Part shown: in pieces, positions 9,870-22,352 of the stretch
How the letters are laid out: each line of letters opens with the position of its first letter
Position numbering within the stretch: the stretch's first letter is position 1
From: Sinonovacula constricta
Lineage: Eukaryota > Mollusca > Bivalvia > Cardiida > Solecurtidae
Direction of reading: 5' to 3'
Length of the DNA: 64,000 nucleotides
Assembly (NCBI GenBank): GCA_007844125.1
Contig: CM017572.1
Span: 37,346,236-37,410,235 of the forward strand
Translations under genes and position numbers: made by a program
Notes under the pieces: generated by a model
Seen by the model: the letters and a program-made list of their open reading frames with translations, nothing else
Database searches by the model: none
What the model was told of the DNA's origin: nothing

Positions 9870-12066
9870 TATAATCATTGCGAAGAAAGAATTCCTTAAT
9901 TTGTGAAATCAAATGCCTTGCTTAACAGTTTAGAAGTAATAAACCGGTTTCTTGCATTGAAATTTAGTACAAACTCGTGCAAACCTTGTAAATTTGGATA
10001 TGTAAAGTATGGAAGTAGCACGATGGGAATCAACGTCAAGGTATGGATAGTTTACAATACTAAAGTTAAAATTGTCTCGCTTGTCCTTAATGTTGGTAGA
10101 GACGTTGTCATTGGAAATAACGATCTCAATGTCCAGTAATGCTGCATTTTATTGTCATGTGTTTGCATTATTTACGGTAAGCTGTGGAGGTAAATCAGTT
10201 GGATCATTTGAGAAAAGAAAGGATTATCTATAGTCAGAATATCGTCAATATAGCGTGACGGTGAACTGACAGCCTCTATAATTTAGCTTTGGTTAGAAGG
10301 GCATAAAGTTAACATGAAATCACGTTCAAAGCGTTAGTAAACACATCTGCAGTTAATGGTGCACAGCTGGTGCCCAAAGGAATACCAATTGTGCACCATT
10401 AACTATGGTTAATGAAATGAAAAATTATATTAAAATATAATTGCTCGTTTTAAAAAAAGTGTAACCGCATTTAATATTGTTTAATAGAGAACATAGAGCT
10501 TCACAAACATCCGTACATGTTTACATAGTAAACTTGTCTAAGAAAGTGTTGGTAAAAAGGGCATTATTTTTATGACATGTAATGTATAGACATTGCGTTC
10601 GAGCAAATGCTGTTGTTGTTGTTTTTCAACAAGAGTAATCAATTTGGTCTAAATTAAATCACAAGGTAAAGATGTGTACAGCGTAGAGAAGTCGTAAGTA
10701 TGAACTGCAGAGCAATGCAAGTTTAAAGTACGAAAACTTCTGACGAATTTTAATAGACCAAAAATGTACATTACATTCCTGATTTCTCATACACTTTTTC
10801 ACTCTATTTAACAACGTGATTACGAACGGCAATAAGGCAAGAAGTAAGTAGTTTTGATATATAAGTGGCGGTGCTGGAGCTGGCATTTGCTATCAATCGC
10901 AACTTGAATGGTGTTATGTGAAGCTTAGGAATCCAGTACAATGAAGTTTCTCTTGATTCGATCTTGGTATTTAATTTATGCAATATCTGTTTATGTTTAT
11001 GTCGTCAGGCAACAACTATGCGGTTTGTCCGGAGGTACCAGTACAAAATCATCGTGGATATTCTGAAAGGGCTGTATTAAGTGTTTTAAGCAATAAAAAG
11101 TTTCTTAGGTGAACGAAAAGGGTGGAAGTAGTAGAATTTAACGCGATTATTTATAATCCTAAATATGGCCTCTTCCAAGCATTGAGTGATACTGCATCCA
11201 TGGTTTCTCTCTTACGCCAGCGTTCGGCAAACAGATTAATTGCATCAGCTGTTTCTTTGCAATTAAGGCCAAAATTAATTTCATCAGGCAGGTGATATTT
11301 CGGACCCTTAAAGAGTATTTTCTTTATTCATAATCATCAACGATGTTTCAGTACCCAGTAATGATATGACAAGAAGGTAAATAACAGAAAGGTGAAGTTT
11401 AACAGTTACAAGAAACTTGAGAAGGATTATTTAGATTAATGTCTGCTACAGTTTGGTTGTAAGTAAAAAATAACAGCTTTAATTAGTTTTTGTACTTATA
11501 ACAACTTATTAGAGTTCCTTTATTTGATAAGTGATTGGGGATTTTATTTATGATAATTTTGTATCGAAAAATGCCTAGTAAGGCAATACAATCAATCCCT
11601 TTATTAATGCATTTGATTTTCATAAAATGGAGTTTGTGTTGGGACTATTTTTATCAATATGTGGTCTTAAATTATGTGGTCTTAAAGCATGTGTAGTGTA
11701 CATTTTAATGATGGAAGCCGCATTGTATAATGGATGAGTACGTAAATATATTTTGTCTGCTTTATTGTCCAAAACATCTAGTGATGTCAAAGGAAGATTT
11801 GTAACTGTATCAAGTAAAGCATTAACGCCCGATCGAATATAAAACGTGTTCAGATCTCGAATGGAAACATTTTTCCTAAATCTGCGGTTATGAGATCGGC
11901 GTTTGCGTTTGCGTAAGGATACAATAGTTAAGATGTCAATGTTCGGAGTTTTAGAAATATTGCCTGTTTGATGATTATTGTCATTAAGACCGAGGATTTG
12001 AAATAAAGTCTGAAGTTTTTTAATCCTGTCAAGTTGGTCACTGTGACCAATGACGAATTTCTCCAA
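9870..12066 (-). pseudogene. Decayed retroelement with reverse-transcriptase remnants
   Basis: The minus strand reads in pieces: an N-terminal 148-codon open frame (11620-12066, with a basic RKRKRRSHNRRFRK stretch), then IGIPLGTSCAPL at about 10345-10390, which fits reverse-transcriptase motif B, then DKRDNFNFSIVNYPYLDVDS and KFTRFARVC at about 9950-10110, then FHKLRNSFF. Stops and frameshifts separate the blocks. This block order matches a family of animal reverse transcriptases of Penelope-like or related type that I recognise by motif only; the clade is not certain. Confidence 0.6.
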
Positions 12067-12364
12067 GTATTTTCCAAGTATTGTGTAATGTGCTTGGTGT
12101 TATAAAGGTGTTTTGTTATCTATGGGTGGACAAACGTCTTAACGCTTATGTTTCGATGCGAAGATGAGCCTGTTTAGACATTTATAATATATGTTAATTA
12201 ATTATCTTTCAATAGTTGCTTCAACGTTTTTAATTACCCGACTTACCCTTACAACTCCTGTGCTAATTTTGTCGCTCTTGAACTATTCCGTTTAAGTTGT
12301 TTCTGAAAGATGCATTTTTGTTCCAGAGCCTGGCGAAAACTTAGTTACTTCTACAGTGCAGTGG

Positions 12365-12715
12365 CGAGTTATTTCATATCACATGAACACATTGAGCCAT
12401 GGGTATTTGCAGTGGCAAGTTGTTTAGAGCCATGGGTTTTTGCAGTGGCAAGTTGTTTCATACCACATAAATGACATGGGTATTTACAGTGGCAATTAGT
12501 TTCATACCACATAAATGACATGGGTATTTACAGTGGCAATTAGTTTCATACCACATAAATGACATGGGTTTTTGCAGTGGCAAGTTGTTTCATACCACAT
12601 AAATGACATGGGTATTTACAGTGGCAATTAGTTTCATACCACATAAATGACATGGGTATTTACAGTGGCAATTAGTTTCATGCCACATAAATGACATGGG
12701 TATTTGCAGTGTCGA
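12365..12715. repeat. 44-bp minisatellite, about 8 copies
   Basis: Units of TGACATGGGTATTTACAGTG + GCAATTAGTTTCATACCACA + TAAA repeat every 44 bp (for example 12481 and 12525). The first copies (12365-12470) are shortened and diverged. Confidence 0.92.
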
Positions 12716-13764
12716 TTTAATGTAACAGAAACAACAACAAAAGCATATCGTGCGTGATCTTTTAGTGAAGTATATTGTGTTGAAAGACTTATTGTAGTTT
12801 TTTACTTTCTATTACTACAATGATCGCAACAAGTTGCTTATTATATGTCTGTCAATGCTTCAAGAGGAGTTGAATCACGCTTAAACAAGTTCACATGAGT
12901 ACAGATAACTTAATTTACTTAAGGGAAAGAATTGAGAAAAGTTTTTGTTTCCAATTTGCTCCTTTTGTTGTAAAGATAATAAAAGATACAAAAAGCAAGA
13001 GTAAAAAGGTGCATGCTTGATTGCCGCGTGTCTAATTAGTGTCCAATATTGATATGAATAATCCTGAGATCTAAAGAAGTAAAACTGCTGAAATAAACAT
13101 CATGCCACTTGACTGATTGCAAGCATTTCAAACTATTTGTAATTCACTCTTTGGGTGTTATTTTGTTTTGATGTTGTTGTTTCTGTTGTTGTTTTTGCTA
13201 TATGGATTTATCTTTTTCTCAATTTCTCATTTTCTCAGTGTTCACGCTTTGTTTTTATATTTGATCACTTTAATATTATGATATGCGACCAAAGGTATTT
13301 AGGCCTTGTGGTTATTCTTCATATTTGTTCTGTTTTACCTCAGTTTTGACCTACTTATAAATGGTGACACAAGATCCATATGAATGAATGTAAAAGAGAA
13401 TGTCATTTGTAGAATTTCCCCATAAAATACCCCTATTGTGGTTATTGAACGAACAAACTGTTAAAGTCAAAAAAGTCTCAATTGTATTCACGATAATACT
13501 GTTGGTGTAGACTTTAGTGCAGAAAGTGTCATCTGATGCCAAATACACTTCACATAAAATAAACCCACGTCACAAATCACCAAAACACAACGTAAATGTC
13601 ATAAGGTTGTCAAATGCCTATTTGGGGGTAACAACTTGATGTACAATAGCGTGTGAAATTCGTATCACTTTTCCGTTCTCAGAAAAAAAATTCTAAGGGA
13701 AATAGATCAATAAATTAGGTAAACTAAAATCTGACTAAAGCCACATATGGATTCAAAGATAAAG
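12716..13764. other. No gene seen
   Basis: The two short open frames near 13155-13548 overlap antisense to each other's flank and have no domain or splice context. No repeat family was recognised. Confidence 0.4.
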
Positions 13765-13973
13765 GTGCGTTTCATTATAAATCTTAAGATCGATTAGAAA
13801 ACGTTCTTAAATTTTGATTTTACTATGACTCCTATTAAGTGCGTTTCAACAAACTGTCGTAAGTGCAATTGGTAGCAAATCGATCAACAGCACTTTTAAA
13901 ATTTAAGATTTTGCTCTGAGAGCGATTTTCGAAATATTAATGAAACGATTTTAAGATTTATGATGAAACGCAC
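13765..13973. mobile_element. MITE with about 28-bp terminal inverted repeats
   Basis: The left end GTGCGTTTCATTATAAATCT and the right end AGATTTATGATGAAACGCAC are near-perfect reverse complements extending about 28 bp inward. The element is 209 bp with no coding potential. It lies 19 bp from the next MITE. Confidence 0.8.
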
Positions 13974-13992
13974 GTACATTTCTTGTTTATAT

Positions 13993-14487
13993 GGTATCCG
14001 ACAGTTTGTCAACATCTAATATATGTAACAATATCTGACCTCTGTTTTGGGTTATTTGTGCGTAATATATGTAGAAAAAACAGACATAATACGTTAGTCT
14101 TAGCTTTGACGATTTTCAACAGTATCTTATTTTTGGGGCAGTATAACTCGGTAATCAACACTTAAAATGTTCATTCTTTTCAAATCTATAAATAAGAACG
14201 ATTGGGATTTCTGCTAAAATAGACATCGACGTCACAGCGGATTACGTGGATAGGCTAAAACATAAGTATTCAAATGGATTTCTTAGTTTAAAATTAGCTA
14301 ACTGTGCAGCGTGGCTCAGATAGGAAATACGTGTTTGTAATGACGCACACACACGCACGTTATGGTACACTTTTCAGACAGGTGTAGGACATCAATAAAC
14401 ATAGCTTTTGTTAGATCTGTTCAGGTAAAAATAGTTTATAGAGATGTTTAATTTAAATATTGTTGGTCTAAACTGTCGGACAACACC
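13993..14487. mobile_element. MITE family M1 (full copy)
   Basis: The left end GGTATCCGACAGTTTG is inverted at the right end (AAACTGTCGGACAACACC). The body (AATAAGAACGATTGGGATTT, TGCAGCGTGGCTCAGATAGG) matches the copies at 48952-49430 and 42784-46567. Size is about 495 bp. No transposase frame is present. Confidence 0.82.
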
Positions 14488-14589
14488 TTTAAGCAATGGG
14501 TTTATGACAGGAAACTGTGTATGGTTGTTTTGCTGTTTTAAGTTTATCGTAGACATAATTTAAATACAATTTTTAAATTTGTCATGACC

Positions 14590-14770
14590 AGTATGCAGCG
14601 TTAAGTTACTACTGATGGATGAACCTCTCGGCCAAGAGCAATATGTATTGTCATTTGTCACCCTTAGACTGCTTAACACAATTGCATGTGGATACCTTTG
14701 TCCTGTACCTTTTCAATTTTTTGTAGATGTTACAATACTAATAGGACTTTGTCATATATATTCTTATTAA
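14590..14770 (+). repeat. Dispersed repeat family C (copy 2, diverged)
   Basis: Only the 3' half is clear: TGCATGTGGATACCTTTGTC, then a diverged GTTACAATACTAATAGGACT and the family end TCATATATATTCTTATTA. Confidence 0.55.
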
Positions 14771-15743
14771 GAAGTATACATACAGCTCTGCAAGCTGCCG
14801 CTGGAATGATGTATGGTCAGAATCTCAAAATATGTGGGTTCAGTATGTAGCAATATGTCCTGTTGCTTTTGCATGAAGTTGTTAGAAAAAAAATCAAGTG
14901 GTTACATTGCTAATTTGTAAATGAAACGCGATACGTGCAAAAAAGCTCCCGTCCTCACTTAGATTGGTTAAGCCGTTTTCTCTAGTGCCCGGATGTTGAC
15001 CATCATGGATAAAGCGCCAGTTGTACCATGAGAACATATTCGAAAGCAAAACTTTCCAAAAGAAAAACAACACGGCCTTGACCTTTTTCTGAGTCAAATT
15101 GAGATAACATAAGAACGTACAATTAATATAGAGAAATAATCATTGTGTTTACCTTAGATAAACATAATGGACACTGTTGTTATCTTGATGAACAGAAATT
15201 TTACGAAATCCTTAACAAAAGGAGTGTAACAACACCATGCGGATATAAGTGGTTTTAAGTACATGATTTCAGCATTATTATTATACTACAATGTAAATCA
15301 AACCGATTCAGAATTTCAGCAGTTATTTTCAATTTTCATAATACATGTACACCCATAATATTCCCAGCATGTATGTTAATAAGGTATTTAAACTGGATAT
15401 ATGTTCAATATGACCTCTTTTAAAGTATGACGGTGGGCAAAAACGCTTTGGATTTCAAATGGAAAGAATAAGTAAACAAATTAGCATTAGTCTCGTATCT
15501 TAGCAACGTTTATTTCTCATTTCTACGCTGTTTGTCTATTGTAATCATAACGAATTGGTAAACGGATTCTGATGACTAAACACTTGCTCTCCGCAGTATT
15601 ATTGAGGTCAGCACATATAACATGTAATTAACATACGAATACAAATATGTCAAGGACTGCTGAGTGTTAAAATATAGTCGTATACTTTGCTGTAATATTA
15701 TTAATAGCAACAATCATTCCTTAATACTTTTAACGAATGTTTC
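14771..15743. other. No gene seen; possible GPCR polyadenylation site
   Basis: On the minus strand AATAAA occurs at 15509-15514, about 450 bp beyond the receptor stop codon, with a SINE between. It could end the receptor transcript, but this rests on the hexamer alone. No other feature was seen. Confidence 0.35.
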
Positions 15744-15935
15744 AGGTACGCAAGGTCCCGGGTTCGATCCCGGTCCGCGACATACCAAAGTCGTTAAAAA
15801 TCGTAGTGGTATAGCTCCCTTGCTAACGCTCATGCAAATATAAGAGTAGTTCCACGACTGGTTGGCCCGGTGTCAGTATAATGTGACTTGAGCATGATAA
15901 ACGCCGTGAAGGCAGCACTATATCTGCTTCAAGCG
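15744..15935 (+). repeat. tRNA-derived SINE, family A (5'-truncated)
   Basis: The copy begins inside the tRNA-like head at GGTACGCAAGGTCCCGGGTT. It keeps the B box (GGTTCGATCCC), the linker CATACCAAAGTCGTTAAAAA and the body GACTGGTTGGCCCGGTGTCA, and ends at CTATATCTGCTTCAAG. It lies 25 bp past the GPCR stop codon, so it is probably transcribed in antisense in the receptor 3' UTR. Confidence 0.85.
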
Positions 15936-15959
15936 GATTAGTCATGATAAATTATTGTT

Positions 15960-17489
15960 TTAAACGTGCTGACGGCGATTTTGATCTATGTTAACTGAAC
16001 CACTTCCTGTAAGTAACCCAGTTATGGTTTTTATGCAGGATTGTCTAAATTGGGCGTTGCAAAATGAATATATAAAAGGATTTATAGCGCTTGAGATGAG
16101 GTATGATCGGATTATAAGAAAATATGCCATACATGAAGCTTTCGACTGCAAAACCTGTCCAAGAAATGAGGTGTCGAATTGTCGAATCAAAAGAATTGTA
16201 TAAAATGGCATAAAACTGGTGACATACGCAATGGTTATAAGGAAAAGCATGAATGTTGACCGCCCAATACGTATCGTTATACAGTTGACACATTTTGCTG
16301 TACGAGATCTGGTAATTGTAGAAGAATTCCGAACCAACATATATCGTACACGCCTTCGCTTCTGTCTCTCTTTTGATGTCACACATTCTTTGAGATTTGA
16401 GCTCACTGCAGATTGATAGATTTGTTTCATTAAACACTGCCCAAGTTGCTCATTTGATGAATTTGCGTTGGCCGTCGCATGCGTATCAGTATTGTCTTTT
16501 CCCTGTGGATATCTTTGTCTGGTTCTTTCAGAGGCCGATGTTTCCGTACACTTTACAGCTTCAATAACATCATCGATGTTTGTTTCAAGAAACCCAGTTC
16601 GTTTTACCCTATTGTCATGTTTTCTACATATGGCACTACAGCAAAAAGCTCGTGCGCTTGTAAGTTCCATAATATGACTACAAAGACCTTTGCTTTCGGA
16701 CCCAACTGATATGTCCTGATTGCATTCGCTGTCCGATTTGCATTTACTTCGGGAAGCAGACTGCTCGTCAACCACTTTTTCTACATGCGTACATCTTCTT
16801 ATTTTAAATGTCCGATGGTGGTAAATTTGAACTCCAACAAAATAATACAGCACTGAGATAACCGTAAAAATGAGAAATGTCATTGTAGACATATAAATTA
16901 AAAACAGAACCGGATAAATTGTTTCATCGAATCTGTTCTCTAATAAACATGTCTGTACTTTGAATGAACCCAGGTCAATCACACGAACGCCATACAAAAC
17001 AAGAGCAGGCCAAGTTGACGCTACGGAGAATATTACAGCACTGATGCATGCATACTTTGATTGTGTATCACTAAAAGCTTTCTTGTAGGGCTGACATATC
17101 CGCCGAAAGCGATCCATCGCAATCGCAACCAGTATTAAAGCCGAAGAACTGTTCATAACATATGAGGAATATCTTGAAACCTTACAAAGGTACGATAGCT
17201 TGAATGTTACGGAGAAGTGCATGATGTAGATCTCCATGGGTAGATTGATGGCGCAGTTAGTCATGTCAAGGCCGGCAAGAAATAAAATAAACATTCTAGA
17301 AGTACTGCGGCACCATTTGAAGAAATAAATGTAAAAGACAATCATGTTTCCCGGCAGGCCGAGCAGCATCATCAGCGACGTAAATACAATGGCAGGCAGT
17401 TGGTAAGTATAATACAAGTCATCAATCCTGGAAATAAGATCTGTATTTGTTGACAATGTTGAAGTATTCGATTGTTCATTTGATCCCAT
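15960..17489 (-). CDS. Class A (rhodopsin-family) G-protein-coupled receptor, orphan
   Basis: An uninterrupted 509-residue frame with seven hydrophobic segments. Visible family landmarks: GN (G47-N48) in TM1, LAGLD with D75 in TM2, the TM3/ECL2 cysteine pair C102 and C181, W160 in TM4, P428 in TM6 and NPFIY (N470-Y474) in TM7. The TM3 arginine motif is DRF (126-128) instead of DRY. An N-glycosylation sequon (N8-T-S) is in the short N-terminus. The third intracellular loop is very long (about 222-412), Ser/Thr- and Arg/Lys-rich, a likely kinase and arrestin target. The start has an ideal Kozak context (ACCATGG). It should sit in the plasma membrane and signal through heterotrimeric G proteins. 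The long third loop and peptide-receptor-like layout suggest a neuropeptide or amine receptor; the ligand cannot be told. It appears intronless in its coding part. Confidence 0.93.
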   Translation of the reverse strand: MGSNEQSNTSTLSTNTDLISRIDDLYYTYQLPAIVFTSLMMLLGLPGNMIVFYIYFFKWCRSTSRMFILFLAGLDMTNCAINLPMEIYIMHFSVTFKLSYLCKVSRYSSYVMNSSSALILVAIAMDRFRRICQPYKKAFSDTQSKYACISAVIFSVASTWPALVLYGVRVIDLGSFKVQTCLLENRFDETIYPVLFLIYMSTMTFLIFTVISVLYYFVGVQIYHHRTFKIRRCTHVEKVVDEQSASRSKCKSDSECNQDISVGSESKGLCSHIMELTSARAFCCSAICRKHDNRVKRTGFLETNIDDVIEAVKCTETSASERTRQRYPQGKDNTDTHATANANSSNEQLGQCLMKQIYQSAVSSNLKECVTSKERQKRRRVRYMLVRNSSTITRSRTAKCVNCITIRIGRSTFMLFLITIAYVTSFMPFYTILLIRQFDTSFLGQVLQSKASCMAYFLIIRSYLISSAINPFIYSFCNAQFRQSCIKTITGLLTGSGSVNIDQNRRQHV

Positions 17490-17888
17490 GGTATCTTTTA
17501 GACAAGGTAGTAATTAAGAGGCAATCAGCATATAGACTGAACCAGGATATTTTATCATACCATTATCTGGTTCACCTGAAAAGGCAGAAAAAAATATTTG
17601 TAACTGTAAATCAACTTACCACTGATATATAATACATTTCCAACATGCTTGGTAATGTGTCAAAATAAAAGAAATCAAGAAACAACAGACGTTGTTAAAT
17701 GCAATTGTTGAGAATATGTTGACATTGCGTAAATATGCCGTCACATCACAGTTTTTCAGTTCACTGTTCTTTAATTAAAATTTAAAAAATGAGAGAGACA
17801 GACAAACAGCAAGAGAGACAATCAGAGACACACACAGAGACAGATAAAGACATAGAGATACAGACAAAGAGACGGACGGGATGAGACT

Positions 17889-17950
<62 letters not shown>

Positions 17951-19554
17951 GGCAATATAAAACCTACACAAGTGTTAGGACTTCCTTAACATTGAAACAT
18001 AATGCTCTTAAACATTTATCATAAAGAAAAAAAAACTTACCTCAAATTCATAACTCAATTATTTAAAACAAAACACAAGAGAAGGCAAATCCGTTTTCGC
18101 ACAATCTAGCTTTTTAACAACACGATCCTTGTCAGCTCAGGAAATAAAAGAAATGACGTTTTACGTTTTACGTTAGGCATGCAATTGTGTCACAATATAT
18201 CTAAAACGATGGAGATAAACACAACAGGCTTAATTGCTAATTTCTTAAAGAATGTCACATTTTGGGCTTTTCTAACCAAACATTCCTGTTCAACTGCGAC
18301 AGATTATAAGCACCTGCTTAAACAAATCCAGAGTTTTCCAATACTGTGTCTCTCTTAGTGTTGCTGTCTTATTGAAAACATCTGCCTGCATTGAAAAAAA
18401 GGGATGCCGATTTTTAATTAATTGCAGCTTTCAGCCGAAATTATTATCGAGAACTAGTCTTGTGATAGCAACAATAGTAATTGTAAGTTTGCTTATTGAC
18501 TGACTTTTGTACTGAAAACTTTGTCTATAGTGTTATTTAATCCATATTACCTATTAAGTGCCAGTTCATGTATCCATTACATAAAGGTTCATGTCAGATT
18601 TTGAATCAAAAACATGTTACATTTTACATTTAATCATGGCACACAGTTAATTCCAAACCCCACCTGTACGCACCCAATCTTTCTGATTTTCCATACTGTA
18701 ATGTCGACTTGATTTCCAGCGAGAGACTGTAATTACTTTTTAATGTTTTACACCTTCTAGAAATAATAGCGAGAACGACTTATTTAATTGGCATATTAGC
18801 CACCTTCTGTTTAAAATTGATAAATTTTAATTGTTTTTAACATTGCTGAGAAATAATTATTTAAAAACATATGGATGTAGATGTCGCTCTTGTATCTATA
18901 GTGCTCTACTTCCATTAACCATTAACTGTTTTAAATTTTATACAAAAATATTATTCATGGCAAACGTTTGTCAGTTTATCAGAAGTATAACATGTAACAT
19001 GAAATATGAGTAATATTGTGCACATTAATATGATGGTTTGTCGAGCAGGATTTGCTCAATAAACCAACAGTTATCATACTAGTAAACATGATAATATTCC
19101 GAAAACATAAAACAAAATATACATCCCACATTAATTAAGCTTTCTTTATAAAATGTCACAAACACAAAATGTCGTGAACGATTCCTTGAACAATTGATAA
19201 GGTAACTGTCATTATGATACGTTTGTTGGCGATTCCATCCTTTTTTCCGGTCATTTGTAAGCCACCATTATGTTACGCGATATTAAGAAACATTTACCCC
19301 GTTAGTCGGTACGACATGGTAGAAGGACATGCTTCAGACCGGACGAACTCCATCTCTACTAAAGGCAGTATCACGAAATAAGATAGCGGACATATAGAGA
19401 AAAAAAGAGTGGTAAGATATTTCATCATTAACAATTACAACAACCATAAGAACAACAAGTCTAATGTTTACTCAGACCTGTATTAAGCATCAGAGATGCA
19501 GGTTATGGGAGTCTGGGGAAGCTGTTTGCGTCAGATCATGCCATTCTCATGTGA
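17490..19554. other. GPCR upstream region with (GA)n tract, no gene seen
   Basis: A (GA)n microsatellite spans about 17889-17945 and is preceded by a degenerate GA/CA-rich block from 17790. No upstream receptor exon or TATA box could be supported. The frame at 18831-19013 has no domain. Confidence 0.5.
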
Positions 19555-19935
19555 AAAGCACGTCACAAACGTAGTGGTTATCGAAACTGCACACGTCAAA
19601 AACATCGTACAAGAGGCAAGACAGAAGCGATGTGAAACCACATGTTTAAACGTATCGAGGCAAAGCAAAGGTGATGCGAAACGACCTGTGTCGACAGGAT
19701 AGTGTAAGAGGCAAAACCACATGTGTCAACAAGACCGTACAAGATGCAAAACAAAGGCGATACGAAACCACGTGTGCAAGACAAGACCATACAAGTAGCA
19801 AAGTCACGTGTATGGACAATATCATAGAAAACCACATGTGTCAACAAGACCGTACAAGAGACAAAATCACATGTGTCAACAAGATCGTACGAAACGCAAA
19901 ACCTCATATGTCAAGAGGATCGTACAAAAGGCAAG
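19555..19935. repeat. Degenerate about 35-bp tandem repeat
   Basis: Variants of CACATGTGTCAACAAGACCG + TACAAGAGACAAAAT recur at about 35 bp (19833 and 19868) with decay toward both ends. Several antisense open frames with repeated short motifs arise from this array and are not genes. Confidence 0.7.
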
Positions 19936-20997
19936 ACAGAGGAGGTGGTGAATGTGGCTCGGTGCACGTTCAGCGACTGAACAAGAGAAGATATCATAAC
20001 AACACACCGTTTGGAGGTAGGCACTTACGGGAAAGAGAAATGGGACAAGGCAATGGGTATACAAAGAAGGTCGGAAGAAGAAGAAGAGATGGTCACAGGC
20101 ATTATTGACCAACCATGACATAGAAGACTTGAGAGGATTCTTTAATAAGATATTAGCCATCTGTAGTAAGTATAGGTTATTTTATCATTGTCTTTGTCTA
20201 CGCGATATAGCCTCGAGGGCTGGGCCTGAGCTATATAACACGGTGCCTTTATCTTCAGTCTTCTGGAACAATTGTGAGAACGGCGATGGGCGTACCTAAT
20301 TCCAGAACCATTACTGTAGCTAAATATACATATTAAAAAGTTTTAGCATTATCATTATTTTTGTCTATCTTTTCTGATGTATATTGTTCAATTGTCCTTA
20401 TAAAGTGTTATATTCGGGTATTGGTATATTGCCAGAACATTGATATTGACTTTCTCGAATTTCACATTCTTAACAATTTTATGGATCGCTTTTCCTTCTT
20501 TTTTATCTTTTTCAATTATCTGCCGTCCTTTTTTTTCATTTGCTTGCTTACTTTCCTTTTGTCTAAACATATTTTATGCTCTACTGGCTCTTCCTGTTTA
20601 TACATCTATTGGCTTTTCGCCTACTGCATTTATTTTTATCATTCCTTCATTTCTTAGTATAAAATAATATAGCGTATAGGCTTGTCATGTCAAGGAAAGA
20701 GACAAAGCATATTAAAATACAGGACCTAGTAAATCTTGGAAACCTTTGCTTACGCTTATTCATTTCCAAGACATATTGCAATTTCTCTAAAAATTAAACA
20801 TTTAAAATGTTAAATACAAAACTCAGCACATATACAACGGTTGGAATGAAATCGCAGCAATATCAATATAAATAAATCACAGCCCTATACAGGTGTGACA
20901 ATATCTTGTCTATCATTTTTGTAAACTATGTTTTAGGTTGCCGAGGCTTTTATCTACTGTACATACACTGTTTGTTTGATAGAAAAACCTTTAGGAA
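19936..20997. other. No gene seen
   Basis: The frames at 20361-20667 are T-rich low complexity with Phe/Leu/Ile-rich products and no domain. Rejected as genes. Confidence 0.4.
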
Positions 20998-21220
20998 GTG
21001 CGAGGTTGGAGCGCTCCACAAACCAGGTTTAAGCACCCAGGCGTTCCTTTTGCCGACTAACCGTTCCAAGGCGATAACTGCTGGTTTTTCTTTTGTGTGT
21101 TATGTCTCGTCTTTGTGTTTTAATCACATTTACATTTACCCTGTTTGCCTTTGACTTGAGGTAGTTTAAATTTAAATATCTGGGACATTTCGATAGGACC
21201 TTTTCTTATTTACCTATTAG
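20998..21220 (+). repeat. Dispersed repeat family C (copy 3)
   Basis: This copy preserves the 5' part best (GTGCGAGGTTGGAGCGCTCC, then AACCGTTCCAAGGCGATAAC) while its 3' part is diverged. Confidence 0.65.
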
Positions 21221-21992
21221 ATAAAATCATGAGCGAGACGAGCGAAGCTTCTTAGGGTTAAAAGTTAAACATCAGTTATGTGTTGATTATTATCGAGTGC
21301 GTAATGTACATCGTCTTATTAACAAGAACACACCAGGATCAGGGTTTAATTCTGAGGCGAAACATATATTTGACAAAACCTTTCAAATTGCCATTCATTC
21401 AAGACATGTTTCAGGAACCATTTATTCTAGTTGTAGTTTAAGCCTCATTTTCTTACTTATTATATAAGTAAGAGATATAAATATTTCAGAGATACTTTAA
21501 ATGGAACATGTATTCAATGAAACATGTGAAGGAGTATTTATTAACGCTAACACCATAATAAAACATTAAATGAATAAAGACTTTAGTTAAAAATACATCA
21601 TTTTACCCTTTTAATAAAACATTTTACCAATACAGTTGCTAAACGTGATACAAAAGCATGACTTGTTTCGTGTTATTGGATAAAAACAAAACCAAATTTA
21701 ACTTCCAAAAATGGCGAAAAAAACTACTTATTCTTATTTTGCACTTTTAACACTTTACATTATTCCATTCCTCTACAGTACAGATAATTTAAGTCTACAA
21801 AATTTCGATTAGCAGCCAGACGCCAATTTCCTTTATCTTCATAGGATACCGAAGATGTAGCCATGCCAACATTGAATTTGTAAATACTGTAGAGGTGAAA
21901 CTGGTACGATATTAAAGTATGATTGTGTAAAGGAATTAATTAAAGAAATTTTGTCAAGCATTTCAAGAGGTTTTAAAGAGTTAAAGTAAATT
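21221..21992. other. No gene seen
   Basis: AT-rich sequence with no coding signal and no recognised repeat. Confidence 0.4.
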
Positions 21993-22352
21993 GAGAATTG
22001 AACATTATTATTGATAATATTTCTGGAATTGAGGATTGAACTTTGTTATTGATTACCTTTCTGAAATTGAAAATTGAACATAATTATTGGTGATATTTCT
22101 GGAATTGAGAATTGAACATTATTGTTGATAATATTTCTGGAATTGAGGATTGAACTTTGTTATTGATTACCTTTCTGGAATTGAAAATTGAACATAATTA
22201 TTGATAATAATTCTGGAATTGAGAATTGAACATTATCATTGATTACCTTTCTGGAATTGAAAATTGAACATAATTGTTGATAATATTTCTGGAATTGAGA
22301 ATTGAACATTATCATTGATTACCTTTCTGGAATTGAGAATTGAATATTCTTA
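21993..22352. repeat. 38-bp minisatellite with three-unit higher-order order
   Basis: Nine to ten units of 38 bp, each ending CTGGAATT. Three unit types can be told apart: A (GAGAATTGAACATTATTATT), B (GAGGATTGAACTTTGTTATT) and C (GAAAATTGAACATAATTATT). They run A-B-C-A-B-C, then A-like/C/A-like, so the first part has a 114-bp higher-order period. The array stops exactly where a family C repeat begins. Confidence 0.9.

Noticed and set aside
16045..16437. 130-residue frame inside the GPCR and several antisense frames at 15988-16709
   Set aside because: They are out-of-frame or antisense shadows of the intact receptor.
19596..20160. Antisense frames with repeated short motifs
   Set aside because: They arise from a degenerate 35-bp tandem repeat.
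20361..20667. 98-residue hydrophobic frame
   Set aside because: T-rich low complexity gives a Phe/Leu/Ile product on one strand and a Lys product on the other; no domain, no splice support.
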